NCBI GenBank assembly: GCA_022837245.1
Contig: JALHHX010000012.1
Coordinates: 1-26,725 of the forward strand
Direction of reading: 5' to 3'
Origin: Lentisphaerota bacterium
Lineage (GTDB): Bacteria > Verrucomicrobiota > Kiritimatiellia > RFP12 > UBA3636
Length of the DNA: 26,725 nucleotides
The notes under the pieces were generated by a model, which did no database searches, was not told the origin of the DNA, and was given only the letters and a program-made list of their open reading frames with translations. The position numbers and the translations under genes are program-made. Below, piece by piece: positions 1-6,767 of this stretch. Position 1 is the first letter of the stretch. Each line of letters starts with the position of its first letter.

Positions 1-151
1 ATACTTAAGGTTCATCTGATATAATCACGAGGTACCAGCATGCCGTGGGTTCCAGCTAGGTGGCTGAATTAAAATCAAGCCTATGGGATGCTAGTGATTC
101 GTAATAATTTCATTTCGTTTTTACTCCCATCAGTTTTATTTTCTTGTGATA

Positions 152-157
152 TATAAT
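152..157 (+). promoter_or_regulatory. Candidate -10 box upstream of a small ORF
   Basis: This is a perfect TATAAT hexamer in an AT-rich run. No good -35 box lies 16-18 bases upstream, and it is not preceded by TGn, so the support is the -10 only. Transcription would start near 164, leaving a leader of about 17 bases that contains the GGAG in front of the ATG at 181. The spacing promoter, Shine-Dalgarno, ATG is right for a real gene start. Confidence 0.3.
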
Positions 158-180
158 TTTGCAGCGTTTGGAGAAGGACG

Positions 181-297
181 ATGTGGTGGTTTGCTTTATC
201 TTTTCGCTCTACCGAGACTCTGGAAACCGAGAATAGAACTCCTACCCACGGCTGTTATTGTATGACTGGTCAACGGAAAAAGCTTCTCATTCATTAA
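181..297 (+). CDS. Possible small protein, 38 aa
   Basis: I do not recognise this product. A 38-codon ORF begins with ATG at 181. A GGAG sits 7 bases upstream and a TATAAT box about 24 bases upstream, which is a better start context than several certain genes in the window have. The peptide starts MWWFALSF, has a polar middle with Thr and Glu, and ends basic (RKKLLIH). There is no recognisable domain, and the hydrophobic start is too short for a clear signal peptide or membrane helix. It lies downstream of, and antisense in direction to, the glycosidase gene. It could equally be the 5' remnant of a decayed gene or chance. Confidence 0.22.
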   Translation: MWWFALSFRSTETLETENRTPTHGCYCMTGQRKKLLIH

Positions 298-398
298 GTT
301 TTTCGCACATTTTATTAAGTTCTTTTCGATCGAACCGAACTGTCGGATCTGACTTATCTCCATTATTGACTCCGATGACAACTGACAACCGCCCGCCA

Positions 399-2891
399 TC
401 AGGGTTTGGACTGCAACGGCCATTCAACTCGTGCGGCGTTCTTCCAAGCTGCGGGAAGGCCGGATCTAAACGCCGGAAGGGCGTCGTCCTGCGGACCTTC
501 AGCGGCGATCCACGCTTCGATCGTGCCCTGCGCGCCGTCGATCCGCAGGGAAACGGTCCGTTTACCCTGCTCAAGGGGAAGCTCGTTGACTACCCAACCG
601 TCGCGAGGCTCCCAGCCGCGCGGTTTGGCGAAACCTTTGGCGTTTTGAGAACGACGTGCCAGCGCAGGCGCGCCGTCCACCGTAAACTGCTCCTTGATGC
701 CGCCCTGGTTGCGGTATGAATCGACGCGCGCCAAGGTGACTAGACTGTAACTCGCCCCGGAAGGCACCTGTATGGACAGCTCCGCCGAGAGCGAGCCCGG
801 TTGCGCCTCCCATGCGGTCACGGTCGCCGCTGGCTTGGCGGGTTGCGGCCGCACCGTCCTCCCCACAGCAGCGGGGGGGACGCATTCGAGAATCATCACG
901 CTTGCGCGTTCCACGGCGGGAATCTCGACCCGGCCACCGTATCTGAATGACTGGCCGAGCGAAGATTCGTACGGGTATGCCACGCGCAACCCGCGTATTC
1001 CGCCGCCAGGATGGAAGCCGACGGCTTCGTCAAGTGTGAAAACAAACGGCTTGGCGGAGAGGGATGGGTTGCGTATTCCGATAATGCCGTCGTTGTTCGG
1101 CGCGAAGTGGGCATAGCCGTACACTTCGTCCTTGAACGGTTCGCCGCCGATGTGGCGGGTGTCGGCCAGGAGTATGCGGTCGTTGGCCAAAGCCCACGCA
1201 GACACCTGCGCCCATATTTTGCGATGTTGCTCGTCGAAGTTCGACAAGTTCATGTACATCTCAATGAACGCCGATCCTCGAAGGAAGTTGAATAGGAATA
1301 CGTCTGCATATGACGAGAGCGGCCCCTGATCCGATTTGTGGCGGTCGTCCGTCCACTTGTAGGTTATTGGGCTGTGGTTCATGGCGGAATTCAGCGGGAA
1401 TTGCGTGCGCGGTTCGACGATATTGCGGTAAATCACCTGGTCGCGCCATGAAAGCTGGAGGTTGTTGATAGTGGTGGCTGGCGCCCCGATCAGCACCGTG
1501 TTGTAGTCGTCCTCGCCAGAGTAGATAGCGTCATAGTGCATCAGCCACCATGGACTGTACCATCCCGTGTTATAGAGAAAAACGTCCGGATCCGCCTCGT
1601 GGATGGCTGTGAGCATGCGGATGTGGTTGTCCGTTATGGCCTCGCGTGCATAGGATTCCCCGTCTATGTGACCTTTGTGCCCTCTTTGTCCGCAGGCGAA
1701 CCTGCCCCAGTCGAACTTGAAAGCGGCGATATTGTAACGTGCCAGAAGGTCGAGCAGATTCTTTATCTGCAAATCCGCTGCGCGGTTGTCCGCGAAACAG
1801 TACGCCTCTCCGTTGATCATGTCGAAGTTTGCCGCAAGCCATTTCTTGTCAATTGTGTGGCGGACGCCATGGCTTATAACGTGGAGGCCGATCGGTGCGC
1901 CGAGGCGTTCACGCGAGAGCCGCCGTACAAGGTCGATTCTCCCGGGGGCGCCCGGATCCTCCTCCATTAGGCTCCGGGGATTTGACCAGCCGCCGTCAAT
2001 GAGCGTGGCATCGAGCTTTTGACCGGGTTGGCCAAACAGAAGCCGGGCGTCGTCGATTTTCTTGCGGACTGCTTCGTCGGATAATGCTCCTCGGTGGAAA
2101 TACGCGTCCCATAGTATGAACCGGGAAGGCGGCCGCATGCGGATGCGTCCGAGGTAGAGGGAGAAGGCGTCCTCCACGCGTGCGCCGGGCTGATCTGGCG
2201 CCACGCCGATTACCGCCGTCTTCGAGGCAACCACTTTCTCAATCCGGCCGGGATGGTGGTAGAGCCGCAGCACGCCGTTGCGCGAAGTCTCGTTGCAGCC
2301 CGCAGGATACTCTAGGCCGGCAAAGATCTGGCGGTCTATAAAAACCGGTCGTCCTGCGGGCCAATCCCAGGGTATGAAACTTTCATGCCGCACATCGAAG
2401 CGTTCGAAAACCGCCTCGTTGCCAAAAGGCAGGCGCTCGACTTCGATGATGTTAACAAGGTGCCCGCCAGGCTCTACATCGAGCTTTTTGGCGATCCAAT
2501 GGGCATTATCGGGAATCCAGTACGAAACCCTGGCCTTCACGCCGCTATCCGGGTCGGATAAATACGCCACGAACCGCGTCGGCGTCGCCTGTTCCACGGT
2601 TATGCCCTCGAAATCCTTCGCCATAAGTTCTAGCTTGCCGCCATCGAGGACAATGCGAAATTCGTCAGGTTGTTCGAAGCGAAAAGTCCGGCCGGCGAGC
2701 TTATTCTCTATTGACAGGGTCTCCAGGCGCCCATCCGCTGATATTCTGCGCGCAATGTGCCGGTTTTCAATGACGTGCACGCGTTCCGCCGTAGCCTCCG
2801 CCTGTGCGAATGACAAGCAAGCCGTGACCATGGCATAGGAAGCAAGACCGATCTTCGCAATGCATCTGAAATAAATTGAAGGTCTATTCAC
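399..2891 (-). CDS. Secreted clan GH-D (GH36/GH27-like) glycoside hydrolase
   Basis: Probable exported alpha-galactosidase-type retaining glycosidase of 830 residues. The N-terminus has a signal peptide (hydrophobic about 11-30, ending SFAQAEA). Residues 40-250 form a beta-rich N-terminal domain. A (beta/alpha)8 barrel runs about 255-600 with LIDGGW (298-302), the nucleophile motif FKFDWG (Asp394) and a probable acid/base Asp in YSGEDD (461-462), the arrangement of clan GH-D. A C-terminal beta-sandwich, possibly sugar-binding, covers about 700-820. Start choice: a GTG codon at 2891 preceded by AAGGAG with a 5-base spacer. A dyad (2905-2928) lies just upstream and may regulate it. It is divergent from the secreted nuclease gene. 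Substrate is not determinable; alpha-galactosidase, alpha-N-acetylgalactosaminidase or another alpha-glycosidase are all possible. Confidence 0.8.
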   Translation of the reverse strand: MNRPSIYFRCIAKIGLASYAMVTACLSFAQAEATAERVHVIENRHIARRISADGRLETLSIENKLAGRTFRFEQPDEFRIVLDGGKLELMAKDFEGITVEQATPTRFVAYLSDPDSGVKARVSYWIPDNAHWIAKKLDVEPGGHLVNIIEVERLPFGNEAVFERFDVRHESFIPWDWPAGRPVFIDRQIFAGLEYPAGCNETSRNGVLRLYHHPGRIEKVVASKTAVIGVAPDQPGARVEDAFSLYLGRIRMRPPSRFILWDAYFHRGALSDEAVRKKIDDARLLFGQPGQKLDATLIDGGWSNPRSLMEEDPGAPGRIDLVRRLSRERLGAPIGLHVISHGVRHTIDKKWLAANFDMINGEAYCFADNRAADLQIKNLLDLLARYNIAAFKFDWGRFACGQRGHKGHIDGESYAREAITDNHIRMLTAIHEADPDVFLYNTGWYSPWWLMHYDAIYSGEDDYNTVLIGAPATTINNLQLSWRDQVIYRNIVEPRTQFPLNSAMNHSPITYKWTDDRHKSDQGPLSSYADVFLFNFLRGSAFIEMYMNLSNFDEQHRKIWAQVSAWALANDRILLADTRHIGGEPFKDEVYGYAHFAPNNDGIIGIRNPSLSAKPFVFTLDEAVGFHPGGGIRGLRVAYPYESSLGQSFRYGGRVEIPAVERASVMILECVPPAAVGRTVRPQPAKPAATVTAWEAQPGSLSAELSIQVPSGASYSLVTLARVDSYRNQGGIKEQFTVDGAPALARRSQNAKGFAKPRGWEPRDGWVVNELPLEQGKRTVSLRIDGAQGTIEAWIAAEGPQDDALPAFRSGLPAAWKNAARVEWPLQSKP

Positions 2892-2904
2892 GTATTCTCC
2901 TTAT

Positions 2905-2928
2905 CTTCATTGCTTAAGCAAGGTGAAG
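2905..2928. promoter_or_regulatory. Dyad symmetry in the glycosidase leader (operator or RNA hairpin)
   Basis: A perfect 12-base palindrome TTGCTTAAGCAA (2910-2921) is flanked by CTTCA on one side and, after two extra bases, TGAAG on the other. This gives a 17-pair dyad with one 2-base bulge when counted over both halves of the arms. It lies 14-37 bases upstream of the glycosidase GTG codon, directly before its ribosome-binding site. It fits a repressor operator or a leader hairpin. No regulator gene is in view. Confidence 0.4.
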
Positions 2929-3125
2929 TGCACGGGATGCAATTGACTTACGCGCCACCAAACCCGGAAAAAAACCGGGACACACCTTTTCTTGTGCTTC
3001 CCATTGTAGTAGAACCCAAAAACAAAAACCTCCTGTTTATTAGTTTTTTTGTCCCATTTCTTCAGGTCGAATTGCTGGATATCTTTTCTGCGGGCTTAAA
3101 CCTTCTTCTATCGGGCAAATGAGTG

Positions 3126-3134
3126 TGATACAAT
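3126..3134 (+). promoter_or_regulatory. Extended -10 promoter at the nuclease gene start
   Basis: TGATACAAT reads as an extended -10 element (TGn plus TACAAT). No strong -35 box is visible 17 bases upstream, which extended -10 promoters can tolerate. Transcription would begin about 3141, at the ATG at 3142, so the mRNA would be leaderless and the ATG at 3133 would lie inside the promoter. Confidence 0.4.
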
Positions 3135-4242
3135 GAGAAGGATGTTCAGAGAGTTAAGAGAAAAGCCATTTTTAAGCGCGAAAAGATTCTACACGGTGCT
3201 GGTTGTTGTGTTTTTTTTGACTACGCCGGCTTATGCCACAAACGTCCAATGCGTTGTCGTGGCGACGTGGAATGCCGAGAATCTTTTCGACACGGTCACC
3301 AACAATGTGAATGATTCCGACGGGGAGTTCACACCGCAGTCTTGGCGGCGTTGGACTCCGGAACGGTACAACAAAAAGCTGGACAACATGGCATGGGTCA
3401 TTTCGAAAATCGACCCTGACGTGCTCTGCATGCAGGAAGTCGAAAACGAATGGGTGGCGCGGGATCTTATGGCGCGAATAAAAAAAACGTCCGGCAAAGA
3501 GCTAGGGCATCTCGCGCATGTCGATTCTGGAGACTTCCGCGGTATCGACAACATCCTGATATCTCGCTACCCTGTTTCCAACGTCAGATACAGCCCTGAC
3601 GGCTATGACCGTGGTACGCTCATCGCCGACGTGGAGGTGGACGGCACGACAATCACTTTTTTCGTCTGCCACTGGAAATCGCAGTCAGGGGACCCCGCCG
3701 AGAACATAGCGATTCGAACGCGCCAGGCGCTGGAGGTGCGCGCCAACGTGCTCGCCCATCTGGAAAAGGATCCGGCGGCGTCTGTTGTCATCGCGGGAGA
3801 CTTGAACGAGAATTTTGACGACGTCTCCCCTTCCAAGACCTTCGGGGCGAAGACCGCGCGCGCGGAATCCCTCGGCACATCCGGTTCCTCCGTTTATTTC
3901 TACAACCTGCTGGGTGACGTGCCTCCGGAAAGGCGGTCTACCTACTACTATGCGCGGCGCAAGGTTTGGAACACGTTTGACTCTATAATAGTGCCTCCCA
4001 CGATGCTTGCGCCGGAAGACGAGCCCGGCCCGGACTGGCGGGCGCCATCCGCTGACTCCGGACTGACGAAAGTCTTCACTCTCCCCGAGATGCGCGATGA
4101 AAAAGACGGGCGCCCCAAGGCTTTTCGGCGGGTGCGCATAAAGGGCAAGCCCGACAACTATTATGAGGAGGGGTATTCCGACCATTTCCCAGTCGTGACG
4201 GTTCTGAAGCGCGCGACATGGCAGGAGGGTGGCGGGAAATGA
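3133..4242 (+). CDS. Secreted endonuclease/exonuclease/phosphatase family protein
   Basis: Exported metal-dependent phosphodiesterase of the EEP (DNase I-like) superfamily, 369 residues. A basic N-terminus is followed by a hydrophobic signal segment at about 19-34 and a likely cleavage after AYA. Superfamily motifs appear in order: TWNAENLF (Asn47/Asn50), QEVEN (Glu102), VCHWKSQ (His180), GDLNEN (Asp223, Asn225), FDSIIV (Asp283) and SDHFPV (Asp350-His351). The catalytic set is complete. Substrate could be extracellular DNA/RNA or a phosphorylated small molecule; EEP members cannot be separated by eye. Start: ATG 3133 has no ribosome-binding site; ATG 3142 (residue 4) may be the true, leaderless start. 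The stop overlaps the next gene's ATG (ATGA), so the two are translationally coupled. Confidence 0.85.
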   Translation: MRRMFRELREKPFLSAKRFYTVLVVVFFLTTPAYATNVQCVVVATWNAENLFDTVTNNVNDSDGEFTPQSWRRWTPERYNKKLDNMAWVISKIDPDVLCMQEVENEWVARDLMARIKKTSGKELGHLAHVDSGDFRGIDNILISRYPVSNVRYSPDGYDRGTLIADVEVDGTTITFFVCHWKSQSGDPAENIAIRTRQALEVRANVLAHLEKDPAASVVIAGDLNENFDDVSPSKTFGAKTARAESLGTSGSSVYFYNLLGDVPPERRSTYYYARRKVWNTFDSIIVPPTMLAPEDEPGPDWRAPSADSGLTKVFTLPEMRDEKDGRPKAFRRVRIKGKPDNYYEEGYSDHFPVVTVLKRATWQEGGGK

Positions 4243-4655
4243 ACGGGACGCCACCCAGCGGCGGACGGGAGCAGAAGCTACGCGGGCGCATGGATGAGCT
4301 CGGCATAGACGAAAAGGACATTGTCGAGAAATTCATCCAAGGCAGCGGCCCTGGTGGGCAGAAAATCAATAAAACCGCGTCGTGCGTTTTTATATCATAC
4401 GCTCCCGCCGGCATCGAAATAAAGTGCCAGCGCACGCGGTCCCTCGTCCTCAACCGCTATTACGCGAGGTGGGAGCTTTGCGAACGCATCGCAGAGAAAA
4501 CCGAAGGGGAGAAGAGCCGGCGAAGGATGGAGGCGGAGAAAATTCGAAGGCAGAAGCGTCGGCGCTCACGCCGACAACGTGCCAGGATGCTTGAGGACAA
4601 GCGCAGGCACTCTGAAAAAAAAGAAATGCGTAAAACTCCCGGAACCGGCGTTTAG
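4239..4655 (+). CDS. Class I release factor-like protein (GGQ domain only)
   Basis: Small ribosome-associated peptidyl-tRNA hydrolase-like protein of 138 residues. It carries GSGPGGQ (GGQ at 39-41) followed by NKTASCV, the catalytic signature of class I release factors, and a long Arg/Lys-rich C-terminal tail (about 90-135). It lacks the codon-recognition domains of RF1/RF2. This layout matches the ArfB/YaeJ and MTRFR/C12orf65 type proteins, which release peptides from stalled ribosomes. Start: ATG 4239 has AGGAGGG ending 9 bases upstream and overlaps the previous stop as ATGA. An upstream in-frame ATG at 4218 precedes that Shine-Dalgarno sequence and is less likely. The 3' end overlaps the convergent glycosyltransferase by 3 bases. 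I am confident of the domain, less so of the exact rescue role. Confidence 0.8.
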   Translation: MNGTPPSGGREQKLRGRMDELGIDEKDIVEKFIQGSGPGGQKINKTASCVFISYAPAGIEIKCQRTRSLVLNRYYARWELCERIAEKTEGEKSRRRMEAEKIRRQKRRRSRRQRARMLEDKRRHSEKKEMRKTPGTGV

Positions 4656-5446
4656 TTTCTGGGAGCCAGCCTTTCCCACCGTTTGGCGTACTTGATGAAT
4701 GTTCCGAACGAAGACGCAACCGCGATTATCAAGCCCGCCACACCGTCCAGGAAACCGCCCTTGATTATGTAGCATCTGAAAAACCGGAAAGGCGCGTGCG
4801 CGAGCATGCCGAAAAGCATGCGGAAAGAAGAGCAATCAGAGGGCATGCCATTAGCGCTTATTGAGGAGAACCTGTTGAGAGTGTTGATCTGGTCGCTGAT
4901 GTCGTCGTAAGTGTAATGGAAAAGCGGAGCCTTGAGGAGCTTGGGCTCTCCTTCGATGTCGATGCGCTCATGTGGTTCTGAACCTCCGCATTTACCTTTC
5001 GCCCGGCGGAAAAGCCGCAATTTGGTGTCCGGGTACCAGTCGCCATGCCGTATCCATCGCCCGAGGAACCAAACCAAGCGTGGAAATTCGTATCCGTTGA
5101 CATCCTCGGGGAAGCCGTTATCCCGGAGGGACTCGATTTTGTGGCGCAACTCGTCGGAAACCACTTCGTCCGCATCAACGAACAGCACCCATTCGTAACG
5201 AGCTAGACTCTTTGCGACCTTTTTTTGCCCGATGTAGCCGAGCCACCTGTGCTGGTAGACTCGTTCGGTGTACTCCGACACGATGGACAGGGTGTTGTCG
5301 GTGCTGAAGCTGTCCACGACCACGATTTCATCCGCCCATTTGACGCTTTCAAGGCATCGCCGTATGTTCACCTCCTCGTTGCCGGTTATTATGCAGACGC
5401 TGATCCGCTCGCGTCTCCCACTATTTTTCTGCGTTGCTGTGCTCAT
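4652..5446 (-). CDS. Family 2 glycosyltransferase, LPS-core WaaE/KdtX-like
   Basis: Inverting GT-A glycosyltransferase of 264 residues that probably adds a hexose to a lipopolysaccharide core or other glycolipid at the cytoplasmic face of the inner membrane. The nucleotide-sugar fold begins at about residue 15 (ISVCIITGNEE), with IVVVDSFSTDNT at 41-52 and the metal-binding DAD motif at 91-93. The mid-region has YPDTKLRLFRR and a PHERI motif, typical of the WaaE branch. The C-terminus has a hydrophobic segment (GLIIAVASSFG) that may lie on the membrane. The length matches the family. It is a single-gene unit with its own promoter (5473-5501) and converges on the release factor-like gene. Acceptor and donor are not readable from the sequence. 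Confidence 0.83.
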   Translation of the reverse strand: MSTATQKNSGRRERISVCIITGNEEVNIRRCLESVKWADEIVVVDSFSTDNTLSIVSEYTERVYQHRWLGYIGQKKVAKSLARYEWVLFVDADEVVSDELRHKIESLRDNGFPEDVNGYEFPRLVWFLGRWIRHGDWYPDTKLRLFRRAKGKCGGSEPHERIDIEGEPKLLKAPLFHYTYDDISDQINTLNRFSSISANGMPSDCSSFRMLFGMLAHAPFRFFRCYIIKGGFLDGVAGLIIAVASSFGTFIKYAKRWERLAPRN

Positions 5447-5472
5447 TGTATATTAAACTGAATAAAGACGGG

Positions 5473-5501
5473 ATTATACAGCACCCCCACCATCTCCGCA
5501 A
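5473..5501 (-). promoter_or_regulatory. Sigma-70-type promoter for the glycosyltransferase
   Basis: On the minus strand TTGCGG (5501-5496) and TATAAT (5478-5473) are separated by exactly 17 bases. The spacer is G-rich. The start site would be near 5466, leaving a leader of about 20 bases with no clear ribosome-binding site before the ATG at 5446. Confidence 0.6.
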
Positions 5502-5608
5502 CCTTCTTTGCGGTTTTTCCACTTGCATTGCCGCAGGGCTCTATGATATTCGTTTGTTCTCGAATTCACGCATTAAACACGGCTTATCAAAGGCGGGCAA
5601 GGGGCTAA

Positions 5609-6745
5609 ATGACGGAAAAGGAAGCATACATAGCGCTGAACATGGTTCAGTCAGTGGGAGCGGCGACTGTCGGCAACGGCATCGAGCGGCTCGGCTCCGC
5701 CGTCAAGTTCTTCACCGCCAGCGCCGCGCGGCTTGCCTCCGTAAAGGGAATCAGCCGCGCCATGGCCGATGAGCTGGCAACCGCCTTTGCCACCGTTGAC
5801 TGGCAGTCTGAGATCGCCCGCGCCAAGGCGCAAAACGTGAAATTCCTAACCCCTGTCGACGACGACTACCCCCCCCTGCTCCGCCAAATCCACTACCCGC
5901 CACTCGCGCTCTACATAACGGGCGATCCAGCAGCGCTTTGCTTCGCTTCCCTAGCCATGGTGGGTACTAGGTCTCCGACAACCTACGGGCTCGTCAACGC
6001 TAAAACTTTCTCCTACAGGCTCGCTCAGTCCGGCATATGCGTCGTATCCGGCCTCGCGCGCGGCATCGACACTGAAGCGCATCGCGGAGCGCTCCTTGCT
6101 GGAGGCCGCACAGTGGCGGTCATCGGCAGTGCTCTGGACAAGCTCTACCCCTATGAAAACCGCGGTCTCGCCCGCCAGATTGTCAAATCCGGGGGTGCCG
6201 TGGTCACGGAATATCCGTTTGGGCGCTCGGCAGACCGCCAGACATTTCCGATGCGCAACCGCATAATCTCCGGCCTCTCGTCGGCCGTCCTGGTGGTCGA
6301 GGCGGGCGTCTACAGCGGCACGCTCATCACAGTCGACCACGCCCTTGAGCAAGGCCGCTCCGTCATGGCCATCCCGGGGCGCATCGACAGCGCCGTGGCT
6401 CAGGGCTGCCATAAGCTGATAAAAAACGGTGCCAGGCTAGTCGAGACGCCTGAGGAGGTGCTTGACGAAATGCAGACGCTCCCCAACGCGATGGCGCATC
6501 CCGCGCCGGGCGCAGCCGCCCCTACGGAAAGCCAGCCGGCACAAAGGCCCAAGGTGGTACTAGACGACGTGGAAAAGAAAATCATCGAGGTTCTCGCGGA
6601 CGGCGAAATGACGCCCGACGCACTCGTAAACGCAACTGGTCTGCGCGCGGCTGTTGTAAGTCCGCGCATCGTGAGCCTCGAAATGAAATGCCAGCTCGAA
6701 AGGACGCATGGCAATGTAGTGCGCTTGAGGAAAAATCTGTTATAA
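5609..6745 (+). CDS. dprA: DNA processing protein DprA
   Basis: DprA/Smf binds incoming single-stranded DNA and loads RecA during natural transformation. The 378 residues contain an N-terminal helix-hairpin-helix/SAM-like region (about 1-65), the Rossmann DprA core (about 75-290) with VGTRSPTTYG (118-127), SGLARGIDTEAHRGAL (147-162), the PFPMRNRIISGLS-like motif at 213-223 and a GTLITVDHALEQGR motif. A linker and a winged-helix C-terminal domain follow (about 325-378). ATG 5609 is preceded by AAGGGG with a 4-base spacer. A weak promoter (TTGCAT at 5523, GATATT at 5545, 16-base spacer) lies upstream. It begins the dprA-topA-prc-xer run; only 22 bases separate it from topA. DprA is present in many non-competent bacteria, so it does not prove competence. 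Confidence 0.95.
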   Translation: MTEKEAYIALNMVQSVGAATVGNGIERLGSAVKFFTASAARLASVKGISRAMADELATAFATVDWQSEIARAKAQNVKFLTPVDDDYPPLLRQIHYPPLALYITGDPAALCFASLAMVGTRSPTTYGLVNAKTFSYRLAQSGICVVSGLARGIDTEAHRGALLAGGRTVAVIGSALDKLYPYENRGLARQIVKSGGAVVTEYPFGRSADRQTFPMRNRIISGLSSAVLVVEAGVYSGTLITVDHALEQGRSVMAIPGRIDSAVAQGCHKLIKNGARLVETPEEVLDEMQTLPNAMAHPAPGAAAPTESQPAQRPKVVLDDVEKKIIEVLADGEMTPDALVNATGLRAAVVSPRIVSLEMKCQLERTHGNVVRLRKNLL

Positions 6746-6746
6746 T
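6738..6746 (+). promoter_or_regulatory. Extended -10 promoter for topA
   Basis: TGTTATAAT is a perfect extended -10 element overlapping the dprA stop codon (TAA 6743-6745). No good -35 box is present. Transcription would start near 6753, about 15 bases before the topA ATG. It would let topA be expressed apart from dprA. Confidence 0.45.
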
Positions 6747-6767
6747 ACGTGGAATTTAGATATTTAT

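Larger units (their letters stand above)
1..398. other. Left-edge intergenic region, no confident gene
   Basis: This AT-rich stretch follows the 3' end of the minus-strand glycosidase. It holds no convincing long coding region. I see a TATAAT box at 152-157 followed by a strong ribosome-binding-like GGAG and a 38-codon ORF, listed separately. A minus-strand ATG at 13-15 would run off the left edge after five codons, too little to call. No clear terminator hairpin with a T-run follows the glycosidase stop, and I see no tRNA-like or riboswitch-like fold. Confidence 0.5.

Noticed and set aside
13..15. Minus-strand ATG that would begin a gene leaving the left edge
   Set aside because: Only five codons are visible and no ribosome-binding site precedes it.
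258..719. Plus-strand open frame at the left edge and inside the glycosidase
   Set aside because: It lies mostly antisense to a clear glycosidase and has no motif; it is a shadow frame.
2963..2979. CCGGG-type hairpin (CCCGG, seven A, CCGGG) between the glycosidase and nuclease genes
   Set aside because: The stem is only five pairs, with no T-run next to it, and it lies between divergent genes where no terminator is needed.
2910..3122. 70-codon plus-strand frame upstream of the nuclease
   Set aside because: It starts with TTG inside the dyad, has no ribosome-binding site and shows no protein-like pattern.
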